From NCBI RefSeq assembly GCF_001296025.1, contig NZ_LJHV01000004.1, positions 62,001 to 126,000 of the forward strand: a stretch of 64,000 bases of DNA. Direction: 5' to 3'. The stretch comes from Porphyrobacter sp. AAP60. GTDB taxonomy: Bacteria; Pseudomonadota; Alphaproteobacteria; Sphingomonadales; Sphingomonadaceae. A model generated the notes under the pieces. That model was given only the letters and a program-made list of their open reading frames with translations. It made no database searches and was not told the origin of the DNA. The first letter of the stretch is position 1; each line of letters begins with the position of its first letter. The translations under genes and the position numbers were made by a program. Below, one piece after another: positions 1 through 11,392 of the stretch.

Positions 1-714
1 TATTATCCCGAACGCGATAATTAGCGCGGCGAGGGCGTAGCCTTCTTCTTGCGGCGCTGCTGCCCGGATGACCAGATACCAGAGCGGTGTCCCGAAAAGC
101 ACCAGTCCCAGCGCGGCTGCCCCGGCCAGCGAATGCTCCGCTACATGGTCCAGCACACCCTCGGTATAGAGCTGCGGCGCGAGGTCGCCAGCGCCGAAGG
201 TTGCGAGTGCCAGTGTCAGGCTTCCACCGGCGACAAGCGCGATGGTCAAAGAGCGGTGCAGCGCAGCCAGAGCCGCGCTCGCGGCGGCGAGGCCGGTGAG
301 CACACCTGCGTCGGGTTGGAGAGCCAAAGCGACTGTGGCAATTGCCAGCAGCCACGGTCCGATGCGAGGCTCGCGCGCTGCGATCACAATGATCAAGGGC
401 AGCAGCAGTGCACCCGAATGGAGAAAAAGCGCCCTTCCGAGCGGCAGCCAGCGCGACACCCCGTCAACATCGTGTTGAAGCAGCGGCGGCAGGAACAACA
501 GCAGAAGCGCCGTTGCCGCAAAGCCGATCCGTGATCTTCGCCCTTCCGGCAGCCATCCCCACACGACCCACGCCAGCGCCAATGCCAGGGCGCCCGCGTT
601 GACTGCAACCAGTCGCGCGGGCGCACCGAGGGCATAAAGGTAAGCCAGCCCGCCGAGCGACGGGAACAGCAAGGGCAGGGTGAGGCGCCAGCGATCAGAT
701 GCTCGCCCCCACAC
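1..714 (-). CDS. Integral membrane protein of unknown function, 3' end beyond the window
   Basis: An uninterrupted reading frame of 238 codons starts at a GTG 12 bases after the lpdA stop, in the same frame as lpdA, and runs off the left edge without a stop. The sequence AAGG lies about nine bases before the GTG and fits a ribosome binding site, so the gene is probably translated from the lpdA message. The protein is very hydrophobic, with several segments rich in Leu, Ala, Val and Trp (for example LTLPLLFPSLGGLAYLYAL near the N terminus, then ALLLLFLPPL and ALLLPLIIVIA) separated by short polar loops, so a multi-pass inner-membrane protein is likely. I do not recognise the family. The start is inferred because no ATG occurs in frame near the beginning. 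Confidence 0.6.
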   Translation of the reverse strand, partial: MWGRASDRWRLTLPLLFPSLGGLAYLYALGAPARLVAVNAGALALALAWVVWGWLPEGRRSRIGFAATALLLLFLPPLLQHDVDGVSRWLPLGRALFLHSGALLLPLIIVIAAREPRIGPWLLAIATVALALQPDAGVLTGLAAASAALAALHRSLTIALVAGGSLTLALATFGAGDLAPQLYTEGVLDHVAEHSLAGAAALGLVLFGTPLWYLVIRAAAPQEEGYALAALIIAFGII

Positions 715-726
715 CCCGTCTGCGCC

Positions 727-2127
727 TTACATGTGGATCGGCTTGCCCGTCACAGCCATCGCTGCCTCTTTCAGCGCTTCGGCGTGGGTGGGGTGGGCGT
801 GGCAGGTGTAGGCGATGTCTTCGCTGGTCGCGCCGAATTCCATCGCGACGCAGGCCTCGGCGATCATCGTGCCTGCAAGGCTGGCGATGATCCACACGCC
901 CAGCACCCGGTCGGTTTCTGCATCGGCGATGACCTTCACAAACCCTTCGGTGTCGCGGTTGGCCTTGGCGCGGCTGTTCGCCATCATCGGGAACTTGCCG
1001 ATCTTGACGGTGAGCCCGCGTTCCTTGGCCTGTTCCTCGGTGATGCCGACGCCGGCGATTTCGGGCGCGGTATAAACGACGCTGGGGATCACATCATGGT
1101 TCACGATGCCGGTGAGGCCCGCGATATTCTCGGCCACCGCGATGCCTTCATCCTCGGCCTTGTGGGCGAGCATCGGGCCGGGAACGACATCGCCGATGCC
1201 CCAGATGTTGGGCACAGACGTGCGGAAATCGTGGTCGATCTCGACCTGCCCGCGCGCATTGGTGGTGAGCCCCGCCTTGTCGAGCGCCAACCCGTCGGTA
1301 TTGGGGCGGCGGCCGATGGCGACCAGCACGTGGCTTGCTTCGAGCGTCTGCTCGTCGCCGCCTGCGGCTTTTTCGATGGTAAGGGTCACGGTCTTGCCGT
1401 CAACACTCGCGCCGGTGACCTTCTGGCCGAGCATCATAGCCATGCCCTGCTTCTTGAAGACCTTCTGCGCTTCCTTGCGCACATCGCCATCCATGCCGGG
1501 GAGCAATTGATCGAGATATTCGACCACGGTTACTTTCGCACCAAGACGCCGCCATACCGAGCCAAGCTCCAGCCCGATAACGCCGCCACCGATCACCACG
1601 AGGTGTTCGGGCACTTCATCAAGATCAAGCGCGCCGGTGCTGTCGACGATGCGCTTGCCCGCGTTGTCGACGGTGACGCCCGGGAGCGGGGTGACCGAGG
1701 AGCCGGTGGCGATCACGATGTCCTTGGCGGTGACCTTTTCGCCCGCGACGGTGACGGTGTGCGCGTCTTCAAACGCTGCATGGCCCTTGAGCCAAGTGAC
1801 CTTGTTCTTCTTGAACAGGAATTCGATCCCGCCGGTCAATTCGCCCACGGCCTTGGTCTTTTCGGCCATCATCTTGCCCAGATCGAGCGTGGGCGTGGCG
1901 GTGATGCCCCAGGTGGCGAAGTGGCCGTTGTTCGCCTCGTCAAACAGTTCCGAACCGTGGAGCAGCGCCTTGGAGGGAATGCATCCGACATTGAGGCAGG
2001 TCCCGCCGAGCGTTTCGCGGCTTTCGACACAAGCGGTCTTCAACCCCAGCTGCGCCGCACGGATCGCCGCGACATAACCGCCGGGGCCAGCACCGATGAT
2101 GAGGACGTCGTAATCGAATTCAGCCAT
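727..2127 (-). CDS. lpdA: Dihydrolipoyl dehydrogenase (E3)
   Basis: FAD-dependent E3 component that reoxidises the dihydrolipoyl group of 2-oxoacid dehydrogenase complexes and passes electrons to NAD+. The 466-residue protein has the usual length. It shows the N-terminal FAD fold (IIGAGPGGYVAA, residues 10-21), the redox-active disulfide in GGTCLNVGC (Cys44 and Cys49), a second nucleotide-binding motif VVIGGGVIGLE near residue 178, and the C-terminal HAHPTHAEA segment that carries the catalytic His-Glu pair. GGAG sits six bases before the ATG. It is the last recognised enzyme of the mdh-sucD-sucA-sucB-lpdA block, so it most likely serves the 2-oxoglutarate dehydrogenase complex, though E3 may be shared with other complexes. 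Confidence 0.97.
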   Translation of the reverse strand: MAEFDYDVLIIGAGPGGYVAAIRAAQLGLKTACVESRETLGGTCLNVGCIPSKALLHGSELFDEANNGHFATWGITATPTLDLGKMMAEKTKAVGELTGGIEFLFKKNKVTWLKGHAAFEDAHTVTVAGEKVTAKDIVIATGSSVTPLPGVTVDNAGKRIVDSTGALDLDEVPEHLVVIGGGVIGLELGSVWRRLGAKVTVVEYLDQLLPGMDGDVRKEAQKVFKKQGMAMMLGQKVTGASVDGKTVTLTIEKAAGGDEQTLEASHVLVAIGRRPNTDGLALDKAGLTTNARGQVEIDHDFRTSVPNIWGIGDVVPGPMLAHKAEDEGIAVAENIAGLTGIVNHDVIPSVVYTAPEIAGVGITEEQAKERGLTVKIGKFPMMANSRAKANRDTEGFVKVIADAETDRVLGVWIIASLAGTMIAEACVAMEFGATSEDIAYTCHAHPTHAEALKEAAMAVTGKPIHM

Positions 2128-2138
2128 AAAAAACTCCG

Positions 2139-2162
2139 CTCATCCTGAGCTTGTCGAAGGAT
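2139..2162. repeat. Intergenic sphingomonad-type repeat (TCCTGAGCTTGTCGAAGGA)
   Basis: The lpdA-sucB gap contains CATCCTGAGCTTGTCGAAGG, a partly palindromic sequence (TCCT...AGGA ends, AGCTT centre). From general knowledge, close variants recur between genes in many sphingomonad genomes. I see only this copy in the window. It lies just upstream of the lpdA ribosome binding site. The remainder of the 134-base gap shows no gene. Confidence 0.55.
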
Positions 2163-2261
2163 AGTCCTTCACTTGGGGTCCGTTGCTCCGAAAGAAAGAG
2201 CAGGGCTTCGGAAGCGTAGCTGTTGCGCAGCAACACCAGCGAAGCCCGAACGGAAAAAAGT

Positions 2262-3488
2262 TTACAAATCAATCAGCATCCGCGTCGGATCTTCGATCGC
2301 TTCCTTGATGATCTTGAGCGCCGTTACAGCCTCGCGCCCGTCGATCAGGCGGTGATCATACGAAAGCGCCAGATACATCATCGGGCGGATCACGATCTCG
2401 CCGTTACGGACAACCGGGCGATCCTCGATGCGGTGGAGGCCCAGCACCGCGCTCTGCGGCGGGTTGATGATCGGGGTGCTCATCAGGCTGCCGAACACGC
2501 CGCCGTTCGAGATGGTGAAGGTGCCGCCGGTCATGTCTTCCATCTTCAGCGTGCCTTCCTTGGCGCGCTTGCCGAAATCGGCGATGTCCTGTTCGATCCG
2601 GGCAAAGCCCTTCTTGTCGGCATCGCGGATCACGGGGACGACAAGGCCGTTGGGCGCCGAAACCGCGACCGAGATATCGACGTAATCGTGATAGACGATC
2701 TCATCGCCTTCGATGTAGGCGTTGACGCTCGGCACGTCCTTCAGCGCAAGGCAGGCCGCCTTGGCGAAGAAACCCATGAAGCCGAGGCGAATGTCGTGCT
2801 TCTTGGCGAACAGATCCTTGTACTTGTCGCGTGCCTCCATGACCGCGCTCATGTCGCAATCATTGAAGGTGGTCAGCAGCGCGGCATTGTCCTGCGCGCT
2901 CTTCAACCGCTTGGCGATGGTCTGGCGCATCCGCGTCATCTTGACGCGTTCTTCGCCGCGCGCGCCGCCGGTCGAGGCGGGGGCTGCCGCAGACGGTGCC
3001 GGGGCGGGCGCAGGCGCGGGGGCAGGGGTGCCCTTCGCCTTGGCTTCGGCCGCCGCCAGCACATCTTCCTTGGTCAGGCGGCCATCCTTGCCGGTGCCCT
3101 TGATCGTGGAGGGATCGACGCCGTGTTCCAGCACCGCACGGCGCACCGCAGGCGACATGGTCTGCGCCGCGCCTGAGGGCTCTTCTGTCGCTGCCGGGGC
3201 AGGCGTGTCGGCCTTGGCGGCGACAGCGGGAGCCGCCGTGGCAGCGCTTGCGCCTTCATCGATCACCGCGATCACAGCGCCGACTTCAACCGTGTCGCCC
3301 ACGGCAACGCGGTGTTCGCTCATCACGCCAGCTACGGGCGAGGGCACGTCAACCGCGACCTTGTCGGTTTCAAGGCTGCAAATCGCCTCGTCAGCGGCGA
3401 CAGCTTCGCCCGGCTGCTTGAGCCATTCGGCAATCGTGCCTTCGGTGACGGATTCGCCGAGAGCGGGGACTTTGATTTCGGTGGCCAT
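2262..3488 (-). CDS. sucB: 2-oxoglutarate dehydrogenase E2, dihydrolipoyllysine succinyltransferase
   Basis: E2 core of the 2-oxoglutarate dehydrogenase complex; transfers the succinyl group from lipoate to CoA. The 408-residue protein has one N-terminal lipoyl domain with the modified lysine in ETDKVAVDV (Lys43), an Ala/Pro-rich linker, a peripheral subunit-binding domain ([16 protein letters not shown], about residues 113-150), a second long Ala/Pro linker and the C-terminal acyltransferase domain ending with [12 protein letters not shown], where His379 and Asp383 are the catalytic pair. One lipoyl domain and the length fit SucB/OdhB rather than pyruvate E2. It lies between sucA and lpdA on the same strand, and AGGAA precedes the ATG by nine bases. 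Confidence 0.96.
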   Translation of the reverse strand: MATEIKVPALGESVTEGTIAEWLKQPGEAVAADEAICSLETDKVAVDVPSPVAGVMSEHRVAVGDTVEVGAVIAVIDEGASAATAAPAVAAKADTPAPAATEEPSGAAQTMSPAVRRAVLEHGVDPSTIKGTGKDGRLTKEDVLAAAEAKAKGTPAPAPAPAPAPSAAAPASTGGARGEERVKMTRMRQTIAKRLKSAQDNAALLTTFNDCDMSAVMEARDKYKDLFAKKHDIRLGFMGFFAKAACLALKDVPSVNAYIEGDEIVYHDYVDISVAVSAPNGLVVPVIRDADKKGFARIEQDIADFGKRAKEGTLKMEDMTGGTFTISNGGVFGSLMSTPIINPPQSAVLGLHRIEDRPVVRNGEIVIRPMMYLALSYDHRLIDGREAVTALKIIKEAIEDPTRMLIDL

Positions 3489-3540
3489 TGGAATGGGTTC
3501 CTGAAACTTGCTTGAATCTCGTGTGAAGAAAGGCGGGCCG

Positions 3541-6336
3541 TTACAGCCCCAGCGCGGCGGCGATCAACGCCTCCTGCTGGGCCTTGTGGCGGCTGGCGAG
3601 GCCTGTGGCAGGCGAGGCAGCCGCATCGCGCCCGGCATAGACCGGGCGCTTGCCGGTGTGACCTGCGGCGGTCAGCGATTCCTCGATCCGTTCGTTCACG
3701 AAGAACCATGAGCCATTGTTGCGAGGTTCTTCCTGACACCACACCACGTCCTGGAGGTTGGTCATCCGGCCAAGCCGCAGCGCCAGCGGATCGCCGGGGA
3801 AGGGGAACAGCTGTTCGATACGGATGATCGAGACATCATCGATCCCCGCAGCATCGCGGGCCTCCATCAGATCATAGGCGACCTTGCCCGAACACAGCAC
3901 CACGCGGCGCACCTTTTCATCGGCGATTTCGGTGGTGTCGGAAAGGATGCGCCGGAACTGGCGATCGCCCTGGAACTCATCGCGGCTGCTCTTGGCCAGC
4001 GGGTGGCGCAGCAGCGACTTGGGGCTCATGATGATCAGCGGCTTGCGGAAAGACCGCAGCATCTGGCGGCGCAGCACGTGGAAGTAGTTGGCCGGTGTGG
4101 TGATGTTGCACACGCACATATTGTCATCGGCACACAGCTGGAGGAAGCGTTCCAGACGGGCAGAGGAATGCTCCGGCCCTTGCCCTTCGTACCCGTGCGG
4201 CAGCAGCATCACGAGGCCGTTGGCGCGCAACCACTTGCTTTCACCCGATGCGATGAACTGGTCGATCATGATCTGCGCGCCGTTGGCGAAATCGCCGAAC
4301 TGGCCTTCCCACAGCACCAGGCTTTTGGGATCGGCCATCGCAAACCCGTATTCGAAGCCGAGCACGCCGTATTCCGACAGGGTGGAATCGTGCACTTCGA
4401 ACTTGCCGTGGGGCAGGGTGCTGAGAGGGATATATTTGCGTTCCGAAGTCTGGTCGACCCACACCGCGTGACGCTGGCTGAAGGTGCCGCGGCCGGAATC
4501 CTGACCGGACAGGCGCACGCCGTAACCTTCCATCACAAGGCTGCCGAATGCGAGCGCCTCTGCCGTCGCCCAATCGAAGCCCTCACCCGTGCTGAACATC
4601 TCGCGCTTGGCGGCGAGCACACGGTCGAGCGTCTTGTGGACGGCGAGATCGCCTGGCACTTCGGTCAGCACGCGGCCCAGCGAATCCAGCACCTTGGGCT
4701 CGATCGCGGTTTCGACAGAGCGGCGCGCGGTCTCCGGATCAGCCGGCTTGTTCAACCCGCTCCAGCGCCCGCCGAACCAGTCGGCCTCGTTCGCCTTGTA
4801 GTTCTTGCCCGCTTCGAACTCATCTTCGAGCAGCGCGACGAATTCGCCCGCCATCCGCTCGCGCGTGCCCGCTTCGATCACGCCTTCGCGGATCAGGCGG
4901 CCTTCGTAATTGACGCTGACCTTGGGGTGCGAGCGGATGGAATCGTACATCAGCGGCTGGGTGAACTTGGGCTCGTCACCCTCGTTGTGGCCGAAGCGGC
5001 GATAGCACCACATGTCGATCACAACGTCGCGGTGGAAGGTCTGGCGGTATTCGACCGCCAGCTTGCAGGCGAAGGTCACCGCTTCGGGATCATCGCCGTT
5101 GACGTGCAGGATCGGCGCCATAACGCCCTTGGCCACATCGCTGGGATATGGCGAAGACCGCGCAAACTTGGGGCTGGTGGTGAAACCGATCTGGTTGTTG
5201 ATGATGAAGTGGATGCAGCCGCCGGTATCGTAACCCGGCACGCCGGACAGCGAGAGGCTTTCCCACACAACGCCCTGACCCGCAAACGCCGCATCGCCGT
5301 GGATCAGCACGGGCAGCACCTGCGCCTTGACCTTCAGATCATCGCGGATCGCCTGCTGGGCGCGGGCCTTGCCCAGCACTACGGGGTTGACCGCTTCAAG
5401 GTGCGAAGGGTTGGGCACAAGGCTCATGTGCACCGAAATCCCGTCGAACTCGCGGTCGGTCGAGGTGCCAAGGTGATACTTCACATCGCCCGATCCGCCG
5501 ACATCATCGGGGTTGGCGCTGCCGCCCGAAAATTCGTGGAAGATCACGCGGTAAGGTTTCGCCATCACGTTGGCGAGCACGTTCAACCGGCCGCGGTGGG
5601 CCATGCCGTAGATGATCTCGCGCACGCCGGATGAACCGCCATGCTTGATCACGGCTTCCAGCGCCGGAATCATGGACTCGCCGCCATCCAGACCGAACCG
5701 CTTGGTGCCGACATATTTCTTGGCGAGGAATTCTTCGTATTGCTCCCCGCGCAGCACGGCGGCGAGGATCGCCTTCTTGCCTTCGGGGGTGAACTGGATC
5801 GTGTCGCCGGGGCTTTCGAACTTTTCCTGCAGGAAGCGGCGTTCATCGGTGTCGGCGATGTGCATGTATTCGAGGCCGACCTTGCCGCAATAGACTTCGC
5901 ACAGCCGGTCGTGGAGCTTGCCCACGGTGGTCCATTCCATGCCGAGCACGCCGCCGACATAGACCTCTTCGTTCTCCTTGCCGGCGAGCCCATGCCACGC
6001 CAGCGTCAGGTCTTCCGGCCCTTCGCGCCCTGCAAGGCCCAGCGGATCGAGATCTGCCGCCATGTGCCCGCGCACACGGTACAGCCGCACCAGCGTCATT
6101 GCCGCAATCGAAAGCGAGGCAGCTTTCTCCACCGCCTTGGGATCGAGCGCCTTGCCGGCATCCTTCGCCGCCGCCTTGACCGCGAGCTTCATCTCGGTCG
6201 GGTCCATCGCCGCGACCAGATCGGATGCGCTATCGCTGAGCGCGTCGAGCCAGCCGCGCTTTTCCCACGAAGGGCCGGGCTGCGGGCCTTCCTGATCGGC
6301 GAAGGCGGGGATGAAGTTCTGCGGTTCGTTGCCCAT
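3541..6336 (-). CDS. sucA: 2-oxoglutarate dehydrogenase E1 component
   Basis: Thiamine-diphosphate-dependent E1 that decarboxylates 2-oxoglutarate and succinylates the E2 lipoyl group. The 931-residue length is typical. Family segments seen include [25 protein letters not shown], the [13 protein letters not shown] cofactor region, [12 protein letters not shown] and the C-terminal [14 protein letters not shown] segment. Two adjacent ATG codons are possible; the second (6336) is preferred because GGAG lies seven bases before it, against four before the first. A 52-base gap separates it from sucB and about 70 bases from sucD, consistent with one transcript from mdh to lpdA. Confidence 0.97.
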   Translation of the reverse strand: MGNEPQNFIPAFADQEGPQPGPSWEKRGWLDALSDSASDLVAAMDPTEMKLAVKAAAKDAGKALDPKAVEKAASLSIAAMTLVRLYRVRGHMAADLDPLGLAGREGPEDLTLAWHGLAGKENEEVYVGGVLGMEWTTVGKLHDRLCEVYCGKVGLEYMHIADTDERRFLQEKFESPGDTIQFTPEGKKAILAAVLRGEQYEEFLAKKYVGTKRFGLDGGESMIPALEAVIKHGGSSGVREIIYGMAHRGRLNVLANVMAKPYRVIFHEFSGGSANPDDVGGSGDVKYHLGTSTDREFDGISVHMSLVPNPSHLEAVNPVVLGKARAQQAIRDDLKVKAQVLPVLIHGDAAFAGQGVVWESLSLSGVPGYDTGGCIHFIINNQIGFTTSPKFARSSPYPSDVAKGVMAPILHVNGDDPEAVTFACKLAVEYRQTFHRDVVIDMWCYRRFGHNEGDEPKFTQPLMYDSIRSHPKVSVNYEGRLIREGVIEAGTRERMAGEFVALLEDEFEAGKNYKANEADWFGGRWSGLNKPADPETARRSVETAIEPKVLDSLGRVLTEVPGDLAVHKTLDRVLAAKREMFSTGEGFDWATAEALAFGSLVMEGYGVRLSGQDSGRGTFSQRHAVWVDQTSERKYIPLSTLPHGKFEVHDSTLSEYGVLGFEYGFAMADPKSLVLWEGQFGDFANGAQIMIDQFIASGESKWLRANGLVMLLPHGYEGQGPEHSSARLERFLQLCADDNMCVCNITTPANYFHVLRRQMLRSFRKPLIIMSPKSLLRHPLAKSSRDEFQGDRQFRRILSDTTEIADEKVRRVVLCSGKVAYDLMEARDAAGIDDVSIIRIEQLFPFPGDPLALRLGRMTNLQDVVWCQEEPRNNGSWFFVNERIEESLTAAGHTGKRPVYAGRDAAASPATGLASRHKAQQEALIAAALGL

Positions 6337-6406
6337 CATGGGACTCCCGGGGAGGAGGAAGGATGGCCCCCCGCGTCACGCGAGGGGCCGGTATTCTAAA
6401 CGGCGG

Positions 6407-7297
6407 TTATGCCATTTCTTTCAGCATCGCGGCGAGGGTTTCCCCCAGCAGCGAGGGCGAGGGGCTGACGCGGATGCCCGCATCTTCCATCGCCGCGATC
6501 TTGTCTTCCGCGCCGCCCTGACCGCCGCTGACGATGGCGCCAGCGTGGCCCATGCGGCGGCCCGGAGGGGCGGTGAGGCCGGCGATGAAACCGACCATCG
6601 GCTTGGCGCGGCCCTTGGCGCGTTCGGCCTTGATGAAGGCGGCGGCTTCTTCTTCGGCCGATCCGCCGATTTCGCCGATCATGATGATGCTTTCCGTTTC
6701 CGGATCATCCAGGAACAGGTCGAGCATGTCGATGAAGTTGGTGCCGTTGACCGGATCGCCGCCGATGCCGACAGCCGTGGTCTGGCCGAGGCCCGCCATG
6801 GTGGTCTGGTGCACGGCTTCATAGGTGAGCGTGCCCGAGCGCGAGACGATGCCGACAGAGCCCTTCTTGAAAATGTTGGCTGGCATGATGCCGATCTTGC
6901 ATTCGTTGGGGGTCAGCACGCCGGGGCAGTTGGGGCCGATCAGGCGCGACTTGGAGCCCTGCAGCGCGCGCTTGGCGCGGACCATGTCGAGCACCGGGAT
7001 GCCCTCGGTGATGCAGATGATCAGCTCGATCTCGGCATCGATCGCTTCGCAGATCGCGTCAGCGGCGAACGGCGGCGGAACGTAGATGCACGAGGCGGTC
7101 GCGCCGGTCGCGGCCTTGGCTTCGCGCACGGTATTGAACTGCGGCAGGCCGATATGGGTGGTGCCGCCCTTGCCGGGGGTCACACCGCCGACCATCTGCG
7201 TCCCGTAATCGAGCGCTGCCTGGGTGTGGAAGGTGCCGGTGTTGCCGGTCATCCCTTGGGTGATGACCTTGGTGTCTTTGTTTACGAGGATGGACAT
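6407..7297 (-). CDS. sucD: Succinate-CoA ligase [ADP/GDP-forming] subunit alpha
   Basis: Alpha subunit of succinyl-CoA synthetase, which couples succinyl-CoA cleavage to nucleoside triphosphate formation. The 296-residue protein has the N-terminal CoA-binding Rossmann domain ([11 protein letters not shown] near residue 14) and the phosphohistidine loop [17 protein letters not shown] with the catalytic histidine at about residue 251. GGAG lies nine bases before the ATG. The beta subunit gene sucC, often directly upstream of sucD in other bacteria, is not here: the gene immediately upstream encodes a small membrane protein. SucC must be encoded elsewhere if the enzyme is functional. Confidence 0.97.
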   Translation of the reverse strand: MSILVNKDTKVITQGMTGNTGTFHTQAALDYGTQMVGGVTPGKGGTTHIGLPQFNTVREAKAATGATASCIYVPPPFAADAICEAIDAEIELIICITEGIPVLDMVRAKRALQGSKSRLIGPNCPGVLTPNECKIGIMPANIFKKGSVGIVSRSGTLTYEAVHQTTMAGLGQTTAVGIGGDPVNGTNFIDMLDLFLDDPETESIIMIGEIGGSAEEEAAAFIKAERAKGRAKPMVGFIAGLTAPPGRRMGHAGAIVSGGQGGAEDKIAAMEDAGIRVSPSPSLLGETLAAMLKEMA

Positions 7298-7301
7298 TAA
7301 G

Positions 7302-8653
<1,352 letters not shown>

Positions 8654-8811
8654 TTAAGACTAATACTCTGAAGGCGCGGTAAGCCGCTGGGAATGCGATT
8701 GCAACCGTCAAAAGGTCGCATCAGGCAACTATCTTTGCAAACAGTTCGCAGTTGCATTAAGTGCTTCAGGTCAACGCATCAGGGAAACGACGTAGCGCAG
8801 GTGCCGTAAGG

Positions 8812-9141
8812 TCAGGCAGGGTTCGGGCGGCGGCGCGCGCGGTCGGCCAGTCGGCGGTCGAAGAGCCCGGTGATCGCCAGCCAGTGTGCTCTGGCGTTCC
8901 CGTCGCCGCGTTGTGCGGCATCCTCGGCCTCGGTCAGTGCGGCCTTGGCAGACGCAAGACCGTGGACGGCGAAATGCTTCAGCGCATCGGCCAGCAGGGG
9001 ATCGAAGCTGGCCGCAGCTGCGACGGGATCGCCATTGTCGTTCACAGCCCGCGCCAGCGCAGGGGCCACCAAACCGCGCCCTGCGGCCCGCCAGCCGATA
9101 CGGCGGACAGGATTGTTGGCGGCAGCAAAGCGAACGGACAT
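8812..9141 (-). CDS. Conserved-looking small hypothetical protein
   Basis: A 109-residue frame beginning MSVRFAAANNPVRRIG. The C-terminal half (HFAVHGLASAKAALTEAEDA then HWLAITGLFDRRLADR) looks like an amphipathic helical domain rather than a random GC-rich frame. Charged residues are spaced as in helices and no membrane segment or signal peptide is visible. The frame can be extended 11 codons upstream to another ATG. It lies between the mdh promoter region and the cell-wall hydrolase gene, on the same strand as both. Function is unknown and the ribosome binding site is weak. Confidence 0.6.
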   Translation of the reverse strand: MSVRFAAANNPVRRIGWRAAGRGLVAPALARAVNDNGDPVAAAASFDPLLADALKHFAVHGLASAKAALTEAEDAAQRGDGNARAHWLAITGLFDRRLADRARRRPNPA

Positions 9142-9283
9142 AGGGGGCAGGGCTTTCCGGGTCTGATAGCGCACACGGCAAGGATCGGTGTGCGAGCCGG
9201 GGTCTAGACCCGCGCCGCTAAATCTTGGTGTGATAACAGGGTTTCGGCGCCCTTAACCCTGTTTTGCGGGCCAGCGCTATGGC

Positions 9284-10405
9284 TTATTCGGCTGGCGTTG
9301 CTGCCGCAGCGGTATTCGGCTGGGTCTTCCACTGGCCTGCGCGGGCATATTCCGCCTTGACCGCGCCGGTGCCGGACGCAGGCTCGCTCGGCGGGGTGCT
9401 GGCGTCGGGCGAGGCAGCTTTTGCGCTTCCGGCCTTGGCGGGCACCGGGCCGAGATCATAGGCGATTATCGGACGATCCGGCGCGGTATCGAGCGGCGCG
9501 TAGGCAGCAGAGGTGACAGACGCAGGGGCGGGGGTGGTCCGCCCGCTCACCACCGGCTCGAACCCGGCATAACTGGCCGCAAAGGCCGCAGCCTGCCCGC
9601 CCGCACCGCGATTGCGGTAAAACCGGTGCGCGCCGATCGTGCCGATATGGTCGAGCGTGCCCGCCCAATAGGGATTGACCCAAAGCGTGTGGTAATGCGT
9701 CGCCAGACCCACAGGTGCGTAGACATCGCCCGACAGCGCATCGCCCGCGATCCGCTGCGCCCGCGCCCAGGTGGAGCCCGAGGGGCGGCGGCCGAGGCTG
9801 CCGTCGCAAGTGAAGGTGAACTGGCAACCAGTGCTGCGCTGCGATCCCTGATAGACGACGCCGCACACGCTCGCCGGCCATGCGGGGTGCGCCACGCGGT
9901 TGAGCACCACTTGCGCCACGGCGCGCTGCCCGGCCTCGCTCTCGCTTGCGGCTTCGTACCACACGGCCTGCGCAAGGCATTCCTGCGCCCGCATGTGGGT
10001 GATGCCGGAGCCGGGGGTGAAGAACGGCTTGGCCGCCGCGCCGACATCGATCAATGCGCCCAGCTCGCGACCGCTTTCCGCGGCTCCGCGTGCAAGCGGA
10101 TCGGCGGTGGGCAGGGCGACCAGCGCGCTGCCTGCGGGATCGGCCATGTAATAGAATGCTGACCCCGGAAAGCTCATGCCGGGCCGTTCGAACGGCAAAG
10201 CGGCAGCGGCGGCTTTACGGGTGGCCAGCGCGGCGGTGCTTTCTACCGCCGGGCCGGGCAGCGCGCCGACCCCTCCAGTGGCTGCCATCGCGGGCACGGT
10301 GATCGCAGCAAGCAGCACCGCCAAGCGCTTGCGCCAGCTTTTACGCGCAAGCCCTGGCCCTGGGGCAGGGGCGGCAGGCGCGAGACGGGTGCGGCGGGCG
10401 GTCAT
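9284..10405 (-). CDS. Cell wall hydrolase, SleB/CwlJ family
   Basis: Predicted secreted or membrane-anchored peptidoglycan hydrolase. A basic N terminus is followed by one hydrophobic segment (LAVLLAAITVPAMAA), then an Ala/Pro-rich region and the Hydrolase_2 (SleB) domain beginning at ECLAQAVWYEAASES, with the conserved glutamate in YEAASE, VAQVVLNRVAHPAWP, VCGVVYQ and CQFTFTCDGS. The C-terminal 100 residues are low-complexity Ala/Pro/Ser. The domain fold is known from spore-cortex lytic enzymes, but homologues are common in non-sporulating alphaproteobacteria, where the role is cell-wall remodelling. A longer start at 10456 is possible; I chose the ATG that begins just before the signal segment. 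It is divergent from the ABC importer genes. Confidence 0.85.
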   Translation of the reverse strand: MTARRTRLAPAAPAPGPGLARKSWRKRLAVLLAAITVPAMAATGGVGALPGPAVESTAALATRKAAAAALPFERPGMSFPGSAFYYMADPAGSALVALPTADPLARGAAESGRELGALIDVGAAAKPFFTPGSGITHMRAQECLAQAVWYEAASESEAGQRAVAQVVLNRVAHPAWPASVCGVVYQGSQRSTGCQFTFTCDGSLGRRPSGSTWARAQRIAGDALSGDVYAPVGLATHYHTLWVNPYWAGTLDHIGTIGAHRFYRNRGAGGQAAAFAASYAGFEPVVSGRTTPAPASVTSAAYAPLDTAPDRPIIAYDLGPVPAKAGSAKAASPDASTPPSEPASGTGAVKAEYARAGQWKTQPNTAAAATPAE

Positions 10406-10552
10406 AGTATGGGCTCGCCCTACGCGCCTGCGCGCAGCGGGGCGAGGGCCGCGCACTCCTGCGTCCCGATTCCGGACAGGTGGGGGTGAGGGCTTAACGG
10501 CAGGCCTTGCGCTTGCGCGCCTGACCGCGCCGCCCTATCGCCGCGAGCGGAT

Positions 10553-11392
10553 ATGGCGCGGGATCACAGCAGCTTCTGGATCGGGATGACCGGCGTGATC
10601 GCCGCCCTGACGCTCGCCGCCTGCGCGCCGCAGCCAGCATCGCGGGCCGAGGACGGGCAGCCAACCATCGTCAGCCTCAACCCCTGCCTCGATGCGATAC
10701 TGGTGGAGGTGGCCGGGCCGGATCAGGTGCTGGCGCTTTCGCATTACAGCCGCGATCCCGGTGGCAGTTCGATCCCGCAGGTGGTTGCCGCGCGATACGG
10801 CGTGACCGGCGGCACGGCGGAGGAGGTGATCGCGCTCCGCCCCGATCTGGTGCTCGCCTCGATCTACCTGCCGCAGCCGACCCGCAGCGCGCTCGAACGG
10901 GCAGGCCTGCGGGTGGCAACCTTCGGCAGCCCCGCGACCATCGCCGAAAGCATCGCACAGGTGCGCGAGGTCGCGGCACTGGCCGGGCAGGCGCAGGCGG
11001 GCGCAGCACTCGCCGCCAGCATCACCTCCTCCGCGCCAACCGCGTCGCCAACGATCAGCGCGCTGCTGTGGCAACCGGGCGAGATCGTGGCGGGCGAGCA
11101 GACCCTGATTGCCGAACTGCTGCGGCAGGAAGGTTTTGCCAGCCACGCCGCTGCACGCGGGTTGCGGCAGGCCGACAGGGTGACGCTCGAAAGCGTGCTC
11201 GCCGATCCGCCGCAGGTCTTGCTGGTGGCAGGCGATGCGGCGGGCCAGCGCCACCCCGTGCTGGACGAGGCGTTCCAATCCACCCACGTCGCCCCCTTCG
11301 ATCCCGCGCTGCTTTATTGCGGCGGGCCGACCATTTCCAAAGCGCGCACCCGGCTGCGGTCCATCCGCGCCGAGGTGGAGCGCAAGCCGTGA
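10553..11392 (+). CDS. ABC transporter substrate-binding lipoprotein, BtuF/FecB-like
   Basis: Predicted periplasmic binding lipoprotein of a class II (FecCD-type) importer for cobalamin, haem or a ferric siderophore. The 279-residue product has a signal peptide with lipobox LTLAAC (Cys at about residue 24). The mature part begins TIVSLNPCLDAILVEV and VLALSHYSRDP, the usual start of the BtuF-type helical-backbone fold, and contains EEVIALRPDLVLAS and a terminal LRSIRAEVE. Its stop overlaps the GTG of the permease gene, so the three genes form an operon. The substrate cannot be read from sequence. A start at the internal ATG (codon 12) is possible. Confidence 0.87.
   Translation: MARDHSSFWIGMTGVIAALTLAACAPQPASRAEDGQPTIVSLNPCLDAILVEVAGPDQVLALSHYSRDPGGSSIPQVVAARYGVTGGTAEEVIALRPDLVLASIYLPQPTRSALERAGLRVATFGSPATIAESIAQVREVAALAGQAQAGAALAASITSSAPTASPTISALLWQPGEIVAGEQTLIAELLRQEGFASHAAARGLRQADRVTLESVLADPPQVLLVAGDAAGQRHPVLDEAFQSTHVAPFDPALLYCGGPTISKARTRLRSIRAEVERKP

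Noticed and set aside
733..2148. Long plus-strand frame antisense to lpdA (471 codons)
   Set aside because: It is the mirror of a well-supported E3 gene; its product is a low-complexity Gly/Asp/His-rich chain typical of antisense frames in GC-rich DNA. The same applies to 4003-5634, 13568-15040 and 45838-48084.
10406..10552. Cobalamin riboswitch before the BtuFCD-like operon
   Set aside because: No B12-box-like conserved sequence or suitable hairpin order could be found in the short leader.
11068..11388. Upstream extension of the permease gene inside the binding-protein gene
   Set aside because: The extension is Arg/Gly-rich without membrane or family features, and a GTG overlapping the preceding stop gives the normal permease length.
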